A DNA stretch of 64,000 nucleotides from Aeromicrobium sp. Leaf350 (GTDB lineage Bacteria > Actinomycetota > Actinomycetes > Propionibacteriales > Nocardioidaceae): the NCBI RefSeq assembly GCF_916858655.1, contig NZ_CAKASL010000003.1:62001-126000 (forward strand), in the 5' to 3' direction. The notes under the pieces were generated by a model. It did no database searches. It was not told the origin of the DNA and saw nothing but the letters and a program-made list of their open reading frames with translations. Positions 35,210 to 44,081 of the stretch are shown here, one piece after another. The first letter of the stretch is position 1. Every line of letters starts with the position of its first letter. The position numbers were made by a program, and so were the translations under genes.

Positions 35210-35895
35210 CCCCGTCCGAGATCCGTACCGCGGCGCAGATCGCCGCCTCCGAGACCGAGGAGGACGCACAGCTGGCGTCCGACTCGCGCGACGCGTCACC
35301 CGACGCGTCCGACGCCGACCCCGCCTCCGACACCTCCCTCCCGTCGGGGGCGGGGACCGGTGGCGACGGCGATGACGAGCATGGCTCGTCGAGGCGGCGG
35401 CCGGCCGGGCCGTTGATCGCGCTGATCCTCGGCGTCGGGCTCGCCTTCGTCGGAACGTGGCTGTGGTGGCAGGCGTCGAACGACGACCAGCTGGCCGCCG
35501 CCGAGTCGCGCGACCGCGTGCTGATCGAGGCCACGGCCGCGATCGAGACCCTCAACTCGCTCGACCACCGTGACGTCATCGGCGACCTGAAGGCCTGGGA
35601 GGACGTCACGACCGGCGTCATGCACGACCAGATCGCGGCGACCGACGAGGTCCAGCGCCAGCAGCTCGCTGATGCGTTGAAGGTCTCGGAGGGTGAGGTC
35701 GTCGACGCCGCCGTGCTGCGGCTCGACGGTCCGCAGGCCACCGTCGTCGCGGCCGTGGAGATCACGGTCACCGACGACGCAGCGCCGGAGAGCGAGCCGA
35801 CGCTGAAGCGCAACCGGTTCTCCGCCGACCTGAAGCTGGTCGACGGGCAGTGGAAGATCGAGAACCTCCAGCAGGTGGCGGTGAGCCTCTCATGA
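35206..35895 (+). CDS. Mce-associated membrane protein 1
   Basis: 229 residues: acidic cytoplasmic N-terminus (about 65 residues rich in Asp/Ser), one helix (LIALILGVGLAFVGTWLWW), and an extracytoplasmic domain resembling the NTF2-like Mce-associated (Mas/Mam) proteins (VTTGVMHDQIAATDEVQRQQ, RFSADLKLVDGQWKIENLQQV). Its homologues stabilise Mce complexes in mycobacteria. ATG overlaps the mceF stop. Confidence 0.85.
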   Translation: MTPSEIRTAAQIAASETEEDAQLASDSRDASPDASDADPASDTSLPSGAGTGGDGDDEHGSSRRRPAGPLIALILGVGLAFVGTWLWWQASNDDQLAAAESRDRVLIEATAAIETLNSLDHRDVIGDLKAWEDVTTGVMHDQIAATDEVQRQQLADALKVSEGEVVDAAVLRLDGPQATVVAAVEITVTDDAAPESEPTLKRNRFSADLKLVDGQWKIENLQQVAVSLS

Positions 35896-36410
35896 GCCGC
35901 GTCCGCGCCCTGCTCGGCGCCCGTCCCACGCCCTACGTCCTGGCCGCGATGCTGGCCGTCATCGGTGCCTACGGGCTGTGGCAGGCCCACGACCTCCGCT
36001 CGACCCCGGCCGCGGAGAACCTCGCCGTGGTCGACGCGTCGCTGACCGCCGAGGTGCAGTCGTTCGTGACGCAGGGGCTCAGCCAGGTGCTGACCTACAA
36101 CTTCGCCGATCCTGACGTCACCACGGCGGCCGCCGACCAGGTGCTCGCAGGCGACGCGCGCGAGGAGTACGACACGCTGTTCGCCGACCTCCAGGAGAAG
36201 GCACCGGGCCAGCAGCTCGTGCTGACCGCCTCGGTGCAGTCGGTCGCGGTCAAGGAGCTGACCGAGAGCTCGGCGGTGGTGATCGTCTTCCTCGACCAGA
36301 CCAGCCAGCGGGCGGTCGACGACCAGGGGAGCATTTCCGCGGCCCAGCTCTCGGTCACCGCGAAGAAGTCCGGTTCCACCTGGACCATCACGGAGCTCTC
36401 CGTCCTCTGA
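35892..36410 (+). CDS. Mce-associated membrane protein 2
   Basis: 172 residues, same plan as the preceding protein: helix (YVLAAMLAVIGAYGLW) and Mas-like domain (VTQGLSQVLTYNFADPDVTTAAADQVLAG, SVTAKKSGSTWTITELSVL). ATG overlaps the previous stop by 4 bp. It is the last gene of the operon and is followed by a large hairpin. Confidence 0.85.
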   Translation: MSRVRALLGARPTPYVLAAMLAVIGAYGLWQAHDLRSTPAAENLAVVDASLTAEVQSFVTQGLSQVLTYNFADPDVTTAAADQVLAGDAREEYDTLFADLQEKAPGQQLVLTASVQSVAVKELTESSAVVIVFLDQTSQRAVDDQGSISAAQLSVTAKKSGSTWTITELSVL

Positions 36411-36421
36411 CCCGCGCCGGT

Positions 36422-36503
36422 TTCCCACGAGACCGCTCGTTTCCCGCGTCACGCGCACGAAGTTTCGTGTTGTTGATGCGGGATTCCGACGGTCTCGTGG
36501 GAA
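36422..36503. terminator. Nested hairpin after the mce operon
   Basis: The outer arms TTCCCACGAGACCG (36422-36435) and CGGTCTCGTGGGAA (36490-36503) are perfectly complementary. Inside lie imperfect arms (TTTCCCGCGTCA against TGATGCGGGAT) and an apical CACGAA-gt-TTCGTG. The whole 82-nt segment could fold into one long hairpin 12 bp after the last mce stop. Confidence 0.6.
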
Positions 36504-36599
36504 TCCGCGCCGGGCGAGGCGGGGAGCGCTGCCCATCGCTCGCCAGCCTCGCGCTGCCTAGACTCGCCGCGACATCATCCACGAGCCACGGGGAGCATC

Positions 36600-37019
36600 G
36601 TGCACGCACCGAAGTACCAGGACCGCACGGTCCAGGCCACGCCGCAGTCCGCCTTCGACGCCGTCCTGGGTCTCGCGCAGGCCAAGCCCTACGAGCTGCG
36701 GGGCGTGAACAACGAGCTGCACCGCCTGCTGTTCCTGCGTGGCAAGACCGCGCTGTCGTGGGGCACGATCCACCTCGTCGAGGTCACGCCCGACGCCGCA
36801 GGTGCCAAGATCGCCGTCACGGTCGGCGGCCGCGACGACGCGCCGAAGGCGCTGATGGACGGCTGGAAGCACAGCAAGGCGGCCACCAAGCTGCTCGACG
36901 CGGCCGAGTCCGTGCTCGCCGGGTCGGTGCCGGCCCCGCACACGCCGATGGAGTCGCACGCGCTGCTCGACGACGGCCGCACCGTCCCGTGGACCGGGCC
37001 GGACTTCCCGACCGCCTGA
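36600..37019 (+). CDS. Conserved hypothetical protein
   Basis: 139 residues, GTG start with GGGGAG 4 bp before it. No signal or membrane helix. It reads as a small alpha/beta domain (TPQSAFDAVLGLAQAKPYELRGVNNELHRLLFLR, IHLVEVTPDAAGAKIAVTVGG), reminiscent of SRPBCC-like or DUF1499-like folds, but no motif is decisive. Confidence 0.65.
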   Translation: MHAPKYQDRTVQATPQSAFDAVLGLAQAKPYELRGVNNELHRLLFLRGKTALSWGTIHLVEVTPDAAGAKIAVTVGGRDDAPKALMDGWKHSKAATKLLDAAESVLAGSVPAPHTPMESHALLDDGRTVPWTGPDFPTA

Positions 37020-37541
37020 CTACCGGCGCAGCGGCAGGCGGTGCAGCTGGAGGTCGCGGAGCTCGCCGTCGTCCGCGACCGCGGTCATGTAGGTGCAGTA
37101 CGGCTGGCGACGCCGGTCGGTGGGGGAGCCGGGGTTGAGCAGCCGCAGCGGCGCGCCGTCCGGGAGCTCGGCGACCGTGTCCCACGGGATGTGGCTGTGG
37201 CCGAACACCAGCACGTCGGCGTCCGGATAGGCCTCGGCGCACCGCTGCTCGCGGCCGCGCGAGCTCCCGGTCTCGTGGACGACCGCGAACCGGATGCCAT
37301 CGATCTCCGCGCGGGCCACCTCGGGCAGGCGTTCGCGGAGCACGCCGTGGTCGTTGTTGCCGTAGACGCCGACGAGGCGTCGCGCTCGCGCCTCGAGCTC
37401 GTCGAGCAAGGCAACGTCCACCCAGTCGCCGGCGTGCAGCACGACGTCGGCCGCGTCGACCTCGTCCCACACCTGCTGCGGCAGCACCTTTGCGCGCTTC
37501 GGCAGGTGGGTGTCGGCGATGAGGAGAAGTCGCGTGGCCAC
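37020..37541 (-). CDS. YfcE/MJ0936-type metallophosphoesterase
   Basis: 173 residues with the full set of calcineurin-like metal motifs: IADTHLPKR, HAGDWVD, VYGNNDHG, VVHETG and FGHSHIPW, plus NPGSPTDRR near the end. It is a cytoplasmic phosphodiesterase/phosphatase. GTG start at 37541; it is divergent from the FAD monooxygenase with 51 bp between them. Confidence 0.88.
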   Translation of the reverse strand: MATRLLLIADTHLPKRAKVLPQQVWDEVDAADVVLHAGDWVDVALLDELEARARRLVGVYGNNDHGVLRERLPEVARAEIDGIRFAVVHETGSSRGREQRCAEAYPDADVLVFGHSHIPWDTVAELPDGAPLRLLNPGSPTDRRRQPYCTYMTAVADDGELRDLQLHRLPLRR

Positions 37542-37592
37542 GCGCCCAGTCAACCGGACGGCGGACGGGTCCGCAGGCGCTAGCGTGGCGGG

Positions 37593-38675
37593 GTGGAGCG
37601 CGTCGTCGTGGTCGGTGCCGGGCTGGCCGGACTCACGTTCGCCGCTGCCATGCGCCGTGCCGGGCTCGAGGTGGAGGTGCGCGACGAGCGTCCCGCCCTC
37701 GGGGGTGGCGCCGGGCTGACGATCTGGCCGAACGCGCTGGCGGCACTCGACGCGATCGACCTGGGCGACGCCGTGCGCGAGCTGGGGGAGCCGGCCGCGA
37801 CCGCCGTGATCCGGCGCGCGGACGGTTCGCTCGTCCGGCGACTCGACCCCGTCGCCACGGTGCGGGCGCTCGGCGAGCCCGCGCGGGTGGTCGACCGTGG
37901 CGAGCTGCAGGCGCTGCTGGCCGAACACGCCGGACCGGTCACGCTGGACGCCGGCGTCACCGATCCGTCGCGGATCGACGCCGACTTCGTCGTGGGTGCC
38001 GACGGCTTCCGGTCGGCCGTGGCGCGACACCTCGACCCGCTCATGCGCGAGCGCCCGGCCGGCTACGTCGCGTGGCGCGGAGTCGCGCCCCTCCGCGTCG
38101 ATCCGGCGATGGCAGGGGTGGTCTGGGGCGATGCGGCCGAGGCGGGCGTGGCGCCGATGACGGGCGACCGCACCTACTGGTTCGCGACCCGCGCGGGCGC
38201 CGCCGACGTGTGGCGGCCGGACGCGGACCTCTGGCCGGACCCGCTGCCGGAGCTCATCGCGGCGACCCCGGCCTCGGCGGTGCTGCAGCACGAGATGCTC
38301 GACCGTGACCCGCCGCGGCGCTGGTTCGACGCGCGGACCGTCGTGATCGGCGACGCGGCGCACGCGATGCAGCCCGGGCTGGGGCAGGGAGGTTGCCTGG
38401 CGATCGAGGACGCCGTGGTGCTGGCCGCGATGTGGGCCGAGCGCGGTGGGGGATCAGCGACGTTCGCGGCCTTCGAGCGCATCCGTCGACCCCGCACGAC
38501 GGCGGCCCTGCGGACCTCGCGCACCGCGGGCCGCGTGCTGCACGGACCCCGCGGCCGCATCGCCGCCACCGTCGCCCGGCGCACGCCCGAGCCGATCGCG
38601 ATGCGCGCCGCCGCGCGCTTCGCCAGCCGCGACTCCGGCCTCCGCGCCCTCGCCCGCGCCACCCCCGGTCGGTGA
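37593..38675 (+). CDS. FAD-dependent aromatic-type monooxygenase
   Basis: 360 residues of the PHBH/UbiH class: dinucleotide motif VVVGAGLAGLTFAAAMRRAG, second FAD motif VGADGFRS, and GDAAHAMQPGLGQGGCLAIEDA. It should hydroxylate a substrate using NAD(P)H and O2; the substrate is unknown. GTG start with weak ribosome site. Its stop codon lies inside the left arm of repeat cluster 2. Confidence 0.88.
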   Translation: MERVVVVGAGLAGLTFAAAMRRAGLEVEVRDERPALGGGAGLTIWPNALAALDAIDLGDAVRELGEPAATAVIRRADGSLVRRLDPVATVRALGEPARVVDRGELQALLAEHAGPVTLDAGVTDPSRIDADFVVGADGFRSAVARHLDPLMRERPAGYVAWRGVAPLRVDPAMAGVVWGDAAEAGVAPMTGDRTYWFATRAGAADVWRPDADLWPDPLPELIAATPASAVLQHEMLDRDPPRRWFDARTVVIGDAAHAMQPGLGQGGCLAIEDAVVLAAMWAERGGGSATFAAFERIRRPRTTAALRTSRTAGRVLHGPRGRIAATVARRTPEPIAMRAAARFASRDSGLRALARATPGR

Positions 38676-38717
38676 GCTAGAGGCGCCTCGGGGCCGATAT
38701 GGCGCCTCTAGCTCACC
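38671..38717. repeat. GGTGA-core palindromic repeat cluster 2
   Basis: GGTGAGCTAGAGGCGCC (38671-38687) and its exact reverse complement (38701-38717) form a 17-bp stem with a 13-base loop. The left arm includes the monooxygenase stop codon. It may also act as a bidirectional terminator between convergent genes. Confidence 0.75.
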
Positions 38718-38767
38718 GCCCAGGGGCGTGACACGCCACCAGCTCACGCCCGCCGGGTGGGGCGGGG

Positions 38768-39598
38768 TCAGTCGTGGCGGGCGAGGAAGTCGGCGATGCG
38801 GGGGGTGACTACCTCGGGGAGCTCGAGAGCCACGAGGTGGGCGCCGTTCTCGACGACCCACATCTCGGAGCCGGGGATCGCATCGGCCATCGCCTGCGTC
38901 TCGGCGACCGGGAACGTCGCGTCCTCGCGCCCGGCCACCACCAGCACCGGCCGCTCGATCTGCGCGAGGAGCGACCGCTGGTCGGGCCGGTCGGGCACGA
39001 CGCTGCGCACGGCCCATGCCACCGAGTCGAGGTCGACCTGCCGCGCCGACTCGCGCACGTGCTGCACGACGGCGGGTCGCTCGCGCAACGACGTCGGACC
39101 CAGGAACGCCTTCAGCACCGACCGCGTCAGCGGCGGGCGGATGCCGCCGAGCATCCGCCCGAGCCGGAGCATCGCGCCGAACTCGAGCCGCTGCAGACGC
39201 CCCGCCGCCGAGCCGGTCGCGTTCATCAGCACGGCCGCACCGAGCCGGTCGCCGTGGCGGGCGGCGAACGTCGCCCCGACCATGCCGCCCCAGGAGTTGC
39301 CGACCACGTGGGCCGTCTCGACCTCCGCGTGGTCGAGCACGTCGAGCAGCACGCCGGCGCACTCGTCGAGCGAGAAGCTGCGCCGCAGGGGCTCGCTGCG
39401 CCCGTGCCCGGGAGGGTCGAGCGCGAGCGTCGTCCAACGTCGCGAGAGCTGCTCGGTGACCCCGTCCCACAGCGAGCCGTCCATCAGCAGGCTCGGCCAC
39501 AGCACGACCAGCGGCCCGTCGCCCCGCCGGCGCACGTGCAGCGTGCCCAGCCGGGTCGGGATCGGCAGCTCGTCGGGCTCCGGCGCGGGGGAGGTCAC
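38768..39598 (-). CDS. Alpha/beta hydrolase
   Basis: 276 residues with the nucleophile elbow GNSWGG, the catalytic His in ENGAHLVALE, an acid candidate in GREDATFP, and LALDPPGHGRSEP before the cap. Substrate unknown. GTG start at 39598. Divergent from the phytoene-desaturase-like gene, with a 45-bp shared promoter. Confidence 0.87.
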   Translation of the reverse strand: MTSPAPEPDELPIPTRLGTLHVRRRGDGPLVVLWPSLLMDGSLWDGVTEQLSRRWTTLALDPPGHGRSEPLRRSFSLDECAGVLLDVLDHAEVETAHVVGNSWGGMVGATFAARHGDRLGAAVLMNATGSAAGRLQRLEFGAMLRLGRMLGGIRPPLTRSVLKAFLGPTSLRERPAVVQHVRESARQVDLDSVAWAVRSVVPDRPDQRSLLAQIERPVLVVAGREDATFPVAETQAMADAIPGSEMWVVENGAHLVALELPEVVTPRIADFLARHD

Positions 39599-39643
39599 GT
39601 CGTCACGCTAGGTGACCGGCGAGGTCCTCGCTAGCGTGACGGC

Positions 39644-41044
39644 ATGACCACCGCCGTCGTGATCGGCTCGGGCCCCAACGGGCTCGCCGCCGGCATCGTG
39701 CTGGCCCGCGCCGGCCTCGACGTCACGGTCGTCGAGGCCGAGGACGAGATCGGCGGCGGGATGCGCTCAGCCGAGCTGACGGTGCCCGGGGTGCTGCACG
39801 ACGTCTGCTCCGCGGCGCACCCGACCGGGGTCGCGTCACCCTTCTTCTCCTCGCTCGACCTCGAGCGGCACGGCCTGACCTGGCGGTGGGCCGAGGTCGA
39901 GGCCGCCCACCCGCTCGACGGCGGCCGCGGTGCCGCCCTCCGACGCGACGTCGACGCGACGGCCGCGAGCCTCGGTGCGGACGCCGACGCGTGGCGCCGG
40001 CTGTTCGCTCCGCTCGTGGAGCGTGCCGACGCGATCACGCGCAGCACCCTGGCCCCGCTCGTCGCGGTGCCGCCGCACCCCCTGGTGATGGCACGGTTCG
40101 GCGCGCTGGGCCTGCCGCCCTCCACGTTCGTCGCGCGCCGCTTCGAGACCGAGGAGGCACGCGCCCTGTTCGCCGGCCTCACGGCGCACGCGGTGGCCCC
40201 GCACACCCGCTGGGCCACGGGCGCGATCGGCCTGATGTTCGGCCTGATGGGTCAGGCGAAGGGGTGGCCCGTCGCCGAGGGTGGTTCGGCCGCGATCGCG
40301 CGAGCGCTCACGTCGGTGCTGACCGAGTCCGGCGGACGGGTCGTGAAGGGGGAGCGGGTCACGTCGCTGCCCGACGCCGATGTCGTCATGTTCGACACCG
40401 CGGTCGACCAGCCGCTCGCGATGCTCGGAGATCGGCTGCCGCGCCGGGTCCGCCGCGCGCTGGAGCGATGGCGTCCGGGCCCGGGCCTGTTCAAGATCGA
40501 CCTCGCCGTCGACGGTGGCATCCCGTGGCAGCACCCCGACACGGCCCTCGCCGGCACCGTGCACGTGGGCGGCACGCTCGAGGAGATCCACGCCGCGGAC
40601 TCGGCGGTGAACGCGGGGCGCATGCCGCAGCGGCCGTTCGTCATGGTGTGCCAGCAGTACCTGGCCGACCCGGCGCGGTCGAACGGGTCGGTGCACCCGG
40701 TGCTGGCGTACGCCCACGTGCCGCACGGCTACACCGGCGACGCGACCCAGGCAATCCTCGACCAGCTCGAGCGGTTCGCGCCCGGCACCCGCGACCGTGT
40801 CGTCGGCATGGCCGTCACGTCGACGGCCGACCTGCAGGCGCACAACGCCAACTACCTCGGCGGCGACGTCACGGGCGGCGAGATGACGCTGTGGCAGACC
40901 GTGGCGCGCCCGCGGCTCTCGCTCGACCCGTACCGGCTCGGCGTGCCCGGTCTGTACCTGTGCTCGTCGGCAACTCCGCCCGGCGGTGGCGTGCACGGCA
41001 TGGCAGGGTTCCAGGCAGCGACGCGGGCTGTGTCCCGGCTGTGA
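39644..41044 (+). CDS. Phytoene desaturase-like FAD oxidoreductase
   Basis: 466 residues. FAD Rossmann motif VVIGSGPNGLAAGIVLARAGLDVTVVEAED, then GGGMRSAEL and the C-terminal flavin motif LYLCSSATPPGGGVHGMAGFQAA. It belongs to the CrtI/PYROXD2 (COG1233) group. No carotenoid synthesis genes are nearby, so a carotenoid role should not be assumed. Confidence 0.87.
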   Translation: MTTAVVIGSGPNGLAAGIVLARAGLDVTVVEAEDEIGGGMRSAELTVPGVLHDVCSAAHPTGVASPFFSSLDLERHGLTWRWAEVEAAHPLDGGRGAALRRDVDATAASLGADADAWRRLFAPLVERADAITRSTLAPLVAVPPHPLVMARFGALGLPPSTFVARRFETEEARALFAGLTAHAVAPHTRWATGAIGLMFGLMGQAKGWPVAEGGSAAIARALTSVLTESGGRVVKGERVTSLPDADVVMFDTAVDQPLAMLGDRLPRRVRRALERWRPGPGLFKIDLAVDGGIPWQHPDTALAGTVHVGGTLEEIHAADSAVNAGRMPQRPFVMVCQQYLADPARSNGSVHPVLAYAHVPHGYTGDATQAILDQLERFAPGTRDRVVGMAVTSTADLQAHNANYLGGDVTGGEMTLWQTVARPRLSLDPYRLGVPGLYLCSSATPPGGGVHGMAGFQAATRAVSRL

Positions 41045-41127
41045 GCTTCCCAATCGGGAACCGACCCGAGCGCACGTCCGTTGACTGATTGACGTTTCCA
41101 CCAACCCCGACCCAGGAGCCGAGACCG

Positions 41128-41592
41128 GTGACCCACCTCTCCCGTAGCAAGAAGCTGGCCATGAGTGGCGCGGCCGCCGTCCTGATGCTCACCGCGGCGT
41201 GCGGCGGCGGATCGGACACGGAGTCGGAGTCGACCGACTCGAGCAGCTCCGACGAGACCACGGAGGACGCCTCGTCCACCGAGACCGCCACGACCTACAC
41301 GGTCGGTGACTACAGCGCCGAGGGCAGCTACCAGACGCCGGGCGGCACGCAGAGCGTCGAGGTCGAGCTGAGCCTCGAGGCCGACGGCACGATCACGGCC
41401 GTGACCGTGACACCCCAGGCGGACGGGGGCAACTCCGAGCAGTTCCAGACGAAGTTCGCCGGCGGCATCGCCGACGAGGTCGTCGGCACGAAGATCGACG
41501 ACCTGGACGTCTCGAAGGTCTCCGGCTCGTCGCTCACGAGCGGTGGCTTCAACGCGGCCGTCGACGAGATCAAGGCCGAGGCCGCTGCCTGA
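41128..41592 (+). CDS. FMN-binding domain lipoprotein
   Basis: 154 residues with a lipobox (MLTAAC) and an acidic Ser/Asp/Thr linker, then an FMN_bind domain (GGTQSVEVELSLEADGTITAVTVTPQADG ... SGSSLTSGGFNAAVDEI). In relatives the Ser/Thr before the last helix carries covalently attached FMN. GTG 41128 has AGGAG 9 bp before it. It is first of a three-gene unit with ApbE, which would attach the FMN, and a membrane flavoprotein. Confidence 0.85.
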   Translation: MTHLSRSKKLAMSGAAAVLMLTAACGGGSDTESESTDSSSSDETTEDASSTETATTYTVGDYSAEGSYQTPGGTQSVEVELSLEADGTITAVTVTPQADGGNSEQFQTKFAGGIADEVVGTKIDDLDVSKVSGSSLTSGGFNAAVDEIKAEAAA

Positions 41593-42433
41593 GCCCTGGC
41601 GGTTCGAGGCGATCGGCACCGCCTGGACCGTCGACACGAGCGAGGACGTCTCGGCAGAGCAGCGTGCGGGCGTCGCCGACCTCGTCCGCGAGATCGACCG
41701 CACGTGGTCGCGCTTCCGCGAGGACGGAGGCGTCGCGCGCCTGCGTGCCGGTGAGACCGTCGACCTCGGCCCTGGTGCCGCGGAGCTGCTCGACCTGTAC
41801 GACGAGCTGCACGACGCCACCGACGGTGCGGTGAACCCGCTCGTCGGCGGAGGGCTCGAGGTGCTCGGCTACGACGCCGCCTACACGCTGACCCGCCACG
41901 GCGACCCGGTCGCTGCCCCCGCCTGGTCGACCGCGCGCCGCGTCGGCACGACGCTGCAGGTGCCGGTCGGCGCGGTGCTCGACGTCGGTGCCGCGGGCAA
42001 GGGCTGGCTCGTCGACCGGGTCGCCACACAGCTCGTCGAGGCCGGGCACGCGCCCACCGTCGACGCCGGCGGCGACATCGCCCATCACGGGACGGCACCG
42101 ATCCGCGTCGCCATGGAGCACCCCGGCGACCCGACCCTCGCGGTCGGCGTGGTCGACCTGCAACCGGGCCTCGCGCTGTGCGGCTCCGCCGTCAACCGCC
42201 GGGCCTGGGGCGAGGGCCTGCACCACGTGCTCGACGCCCGCACCGGCCGCCCCACGCGGGGCGTCGTCGCGAGCTGGGTGGTCGCCCGGACGGCCGCCGT
42301 GGCCGACGGCGCCGCGACCGCGCTCTTCTTCGTGCCGCCCGCGCGTCTGGCGGCGCTCGACGTGGAGGCCGCCTGGATCGATGATGAAGGCCTCCACACG
42401 ACCCCCGACTTCCCAGGCGAGGTGTTCTCATGA
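41543..42433 (+). CDS. apbE: FAD:protein FMN transferase
   Basis: 296 residues. ApbE motifs: DRTWSRFREDGGVARL, the Mg-binding DVGAAGKGWLVDRVA, VDAGGDIAHHG and C-terminal VADGAATALF. It transfers FMN from FAD to Thr/Ser of partner proteins. No signal peptide is seen. The only good start upstream is GTG 41543, which overlaps the lipoprotein gene by 50 bp; a CTG at 41585 would nearly remove the overlap. Confidence 0.87.
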   Translation: MASTRPSTRSRPRPLPEPWRFEAIGTAWTVDTSEDVSAEQRAGVADLVREIDRTWSRFREDGGVARLRAGETVDLGPGAAELLDLYDELHDATDGAVNPLVGGGLEVLGYDAAYTLTRHGDPVAAPAWSTARRVGTTLQVPVGAVLDVGAAGKGWLVDRVATQLVEAGHAPTVDAGGDIAHHGTAPIRVAMEHPGDPTLAVGVVDLQPGLALCGSAVNRRAWGEGLHHVLDARTGRPTRGVVASWVVARTAAVADGAATALFFVPPARLAALDVEAAWIDDEGLHTTPDFPGEVFS

Positions 42434-43974
42434 TCCGCGCGCTGCTCGGCCGCGTGACGATGTACCGGATCGTCACGATCGTGCTGCTCGCGCTCGCGGT
42501 CGTCGCGTTCGTGCTCACCGCGACGTCCCGCCTCGACCCGTCGATCTTCACGCTGCGTGGCCTCCTCGCGACCCTGGCCGTGCTCGTCGTGACCTCGGTC
42601 GTCGCCGACCACCTGCTGGGGCTCGTCGTCCGGCGCCGCCCGCACACCGAGTCGGCCGTCATCACGGCGCTGCTGCTGTGGTTCATCTACTGGCCCACGC
42701 TCGACGTGGGCACGCTCGCCTGGCTCGGACTGACGGCCGTCGCGGCGCAGGCCTCCAAGTACGTGCTGGTGTGGCGCGCGCGGCACGTGTTCAACCCCGC
42801 GGCCGCGGGTGCCGTGCTGATGATCCTGCTCGGCGAGCTGCTCGGCGACCGGGTCGACAACCCGCCGCCGTCGACCACCTGGTGGGTCGCCAGTGAGTCG
42901 ATGGCCTGGTTCGTTCTGCTCGGCGCACTGGTGGTGCTCTACCGCACGGGGCGCTTCGCGCTCGCGATCACGTTCGCGGTCCCCGCCGCGCTGCTGACGT
43001 ACTGGAACGTCTCCTCGTTCTATCCCGAGCTCGGCCAGTCGCTGGAGTACGTGGCCTACTCCACGCCGATCGTGTTCTTCGCGGCGTTCATGCTGACCGA
43101 GCCGCTCACGCTCGCCCCTCGGCGGGCGCAACAGCTCGTGCTCGCGGTGGCCGCGGCGGTCGTGTTCACGTGGCCGCTGTGGACCACGAAGATCTTCGAC
43201 GCGCCGATCGTGCTCGGACCGTTCGAGGGCACCTACGAGCTGGCGCTCGTGGGGGTCAACCTCGTCGCCTTCCTGCTCGGACAGCGTGGCGGGGTGCGGC
43301 TGCGGCTGCTCGAGTCGCGCGAGCTCGGTGGTGACCTGCACGAGTTCCGGTTCGAGCCGCGCCGCCGGGTGCGCCTGCGGGCCGGGCAGTACCTCGAGCT
43401 CCAGCTGTCGCACGCGGCCGACGTCCGCGGCGAGCGCCGGGCCTTCACGATCGCCTCGGTGCCCGACGCCGACACGGTCGACATCGCGGTGCGGGTCCCG
43501 GAGGACTGCTCGAGCTTCAAGCGCGAGCTCGCCGCCCTGCAGCCGGGCGACGAGGTGCACGCGACCGGCGTGAGCGGCGACTTCCTGTGGCCGCGAGGCG
43601 CCGGCCCGGTGCTGCTCGTCGCCGGCGGCATCGGCGTGACGCCGTTCCTCAGCCAGGTGCGCCACGAGCCGAGCCGCGACGCGGTGCTGGTCTACGGCGT
43701 GCCCTCGGCGGCGAACGTGCCGTACCGCGACGAGCTGGTCGCCGCCGGCACGCAGGTCGTGCTCGTGGCCCCCGACGAGCCGGTCGACCTCCCTGACGGA
43801 TGGACCCACGTGCGCGAGTCGTTCGTGACGGGTGAGGTCGTGCGCGAGGCGGTCCCCGACGCGAGCGACCGGCGCGCCTTCGTGTCCGGCCCGCCCGCGA
43901 TGGTCTCCCCGGTGGCGACCGACCTGCGCAAGCACCGCATCCGCGTGAAGACCGACCACTTCACCGGCTACTGA
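42430..43974 (+). CDS. NqrB/RnfD-like membrane domain fused to ferredoxin reductase-type flavoprotein
   Basis: 514 residues. Residues 1-290 have about nine helices with NqrB/RnfD-like features (TESAVITALLLWFIYWP and RHVFNPAAAGAVLM). From about 295 a ferredoxin-NADP reductase fold follows: FAD motif RAFTIASVP, NAD-site GGIGVTPFLSQ, and SGPPAMV. It likely oxidises cytosolic NAD(P)H and passes electrons across the membrane, possibly to the FMN lipoprotein encoded two genes upstream. ATG overlaps the apbE stop. Confidence 0.85.
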   Translation: MIRALLGRVTMYRIVTIVLLALAVVAFVLTATSRLDPSIFTLRGLLATLAVLVVTSVVADHLLGLVVRRRPHTESAVITALLLWFIYWPTLDVGTLAWLGLTAVAAQASKYVLVWRARHVFNPAAAGAVLMILLGELLGDRVDNPPPSTTWWVASESMAWFVLLGALVVLYRTGRFALAITFAVPAALLTYWNVSSFYPELGQSLEYVAYSTPIVFFAAFMLTEPLTLAPRRAQQLVLAVAAAVVFTWPLWTTKIFDAPIVLGPFEGTYELALVGVNLVAFLLGQRGGVRLRLLESRELGGDLHEFRFEPRRRVRLRAGQYLELQLSHAADVRGERRAFTIASVPDADTVDIAVRVPEDCSSFKRELAALQPGDEVHATGVSGDFLWPRGAGPVLLVAGGIGVTPFLSQVRHEPSRDAVLVYGVPSAANVPYRDELVAAGTQVVLVAPDEPVDLPDGWTHVRESFVTGEVVREAVPDASDRRAFVSGPPAMVSPVATDLRKHRIRVKTDHFTGY

Positions 43975-44081
43975 GGGCGCACCTCAGCCGACCGTCACGC
44001 GCCTGACCTGCGGGTTCGTTCTCCCCGAGGGCGCGCGGTGCACCTGACCGTGACAGGATTGCTGTCGAGGTCGGAGGTGGA

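Noticed and set aside
39644-41044. Carotenoid biosynthesis role for the desaturase-like protein
   Set aside because: No crtB/crtE genes nearby, and the family includes many non-carotenoid oxidoreductases.
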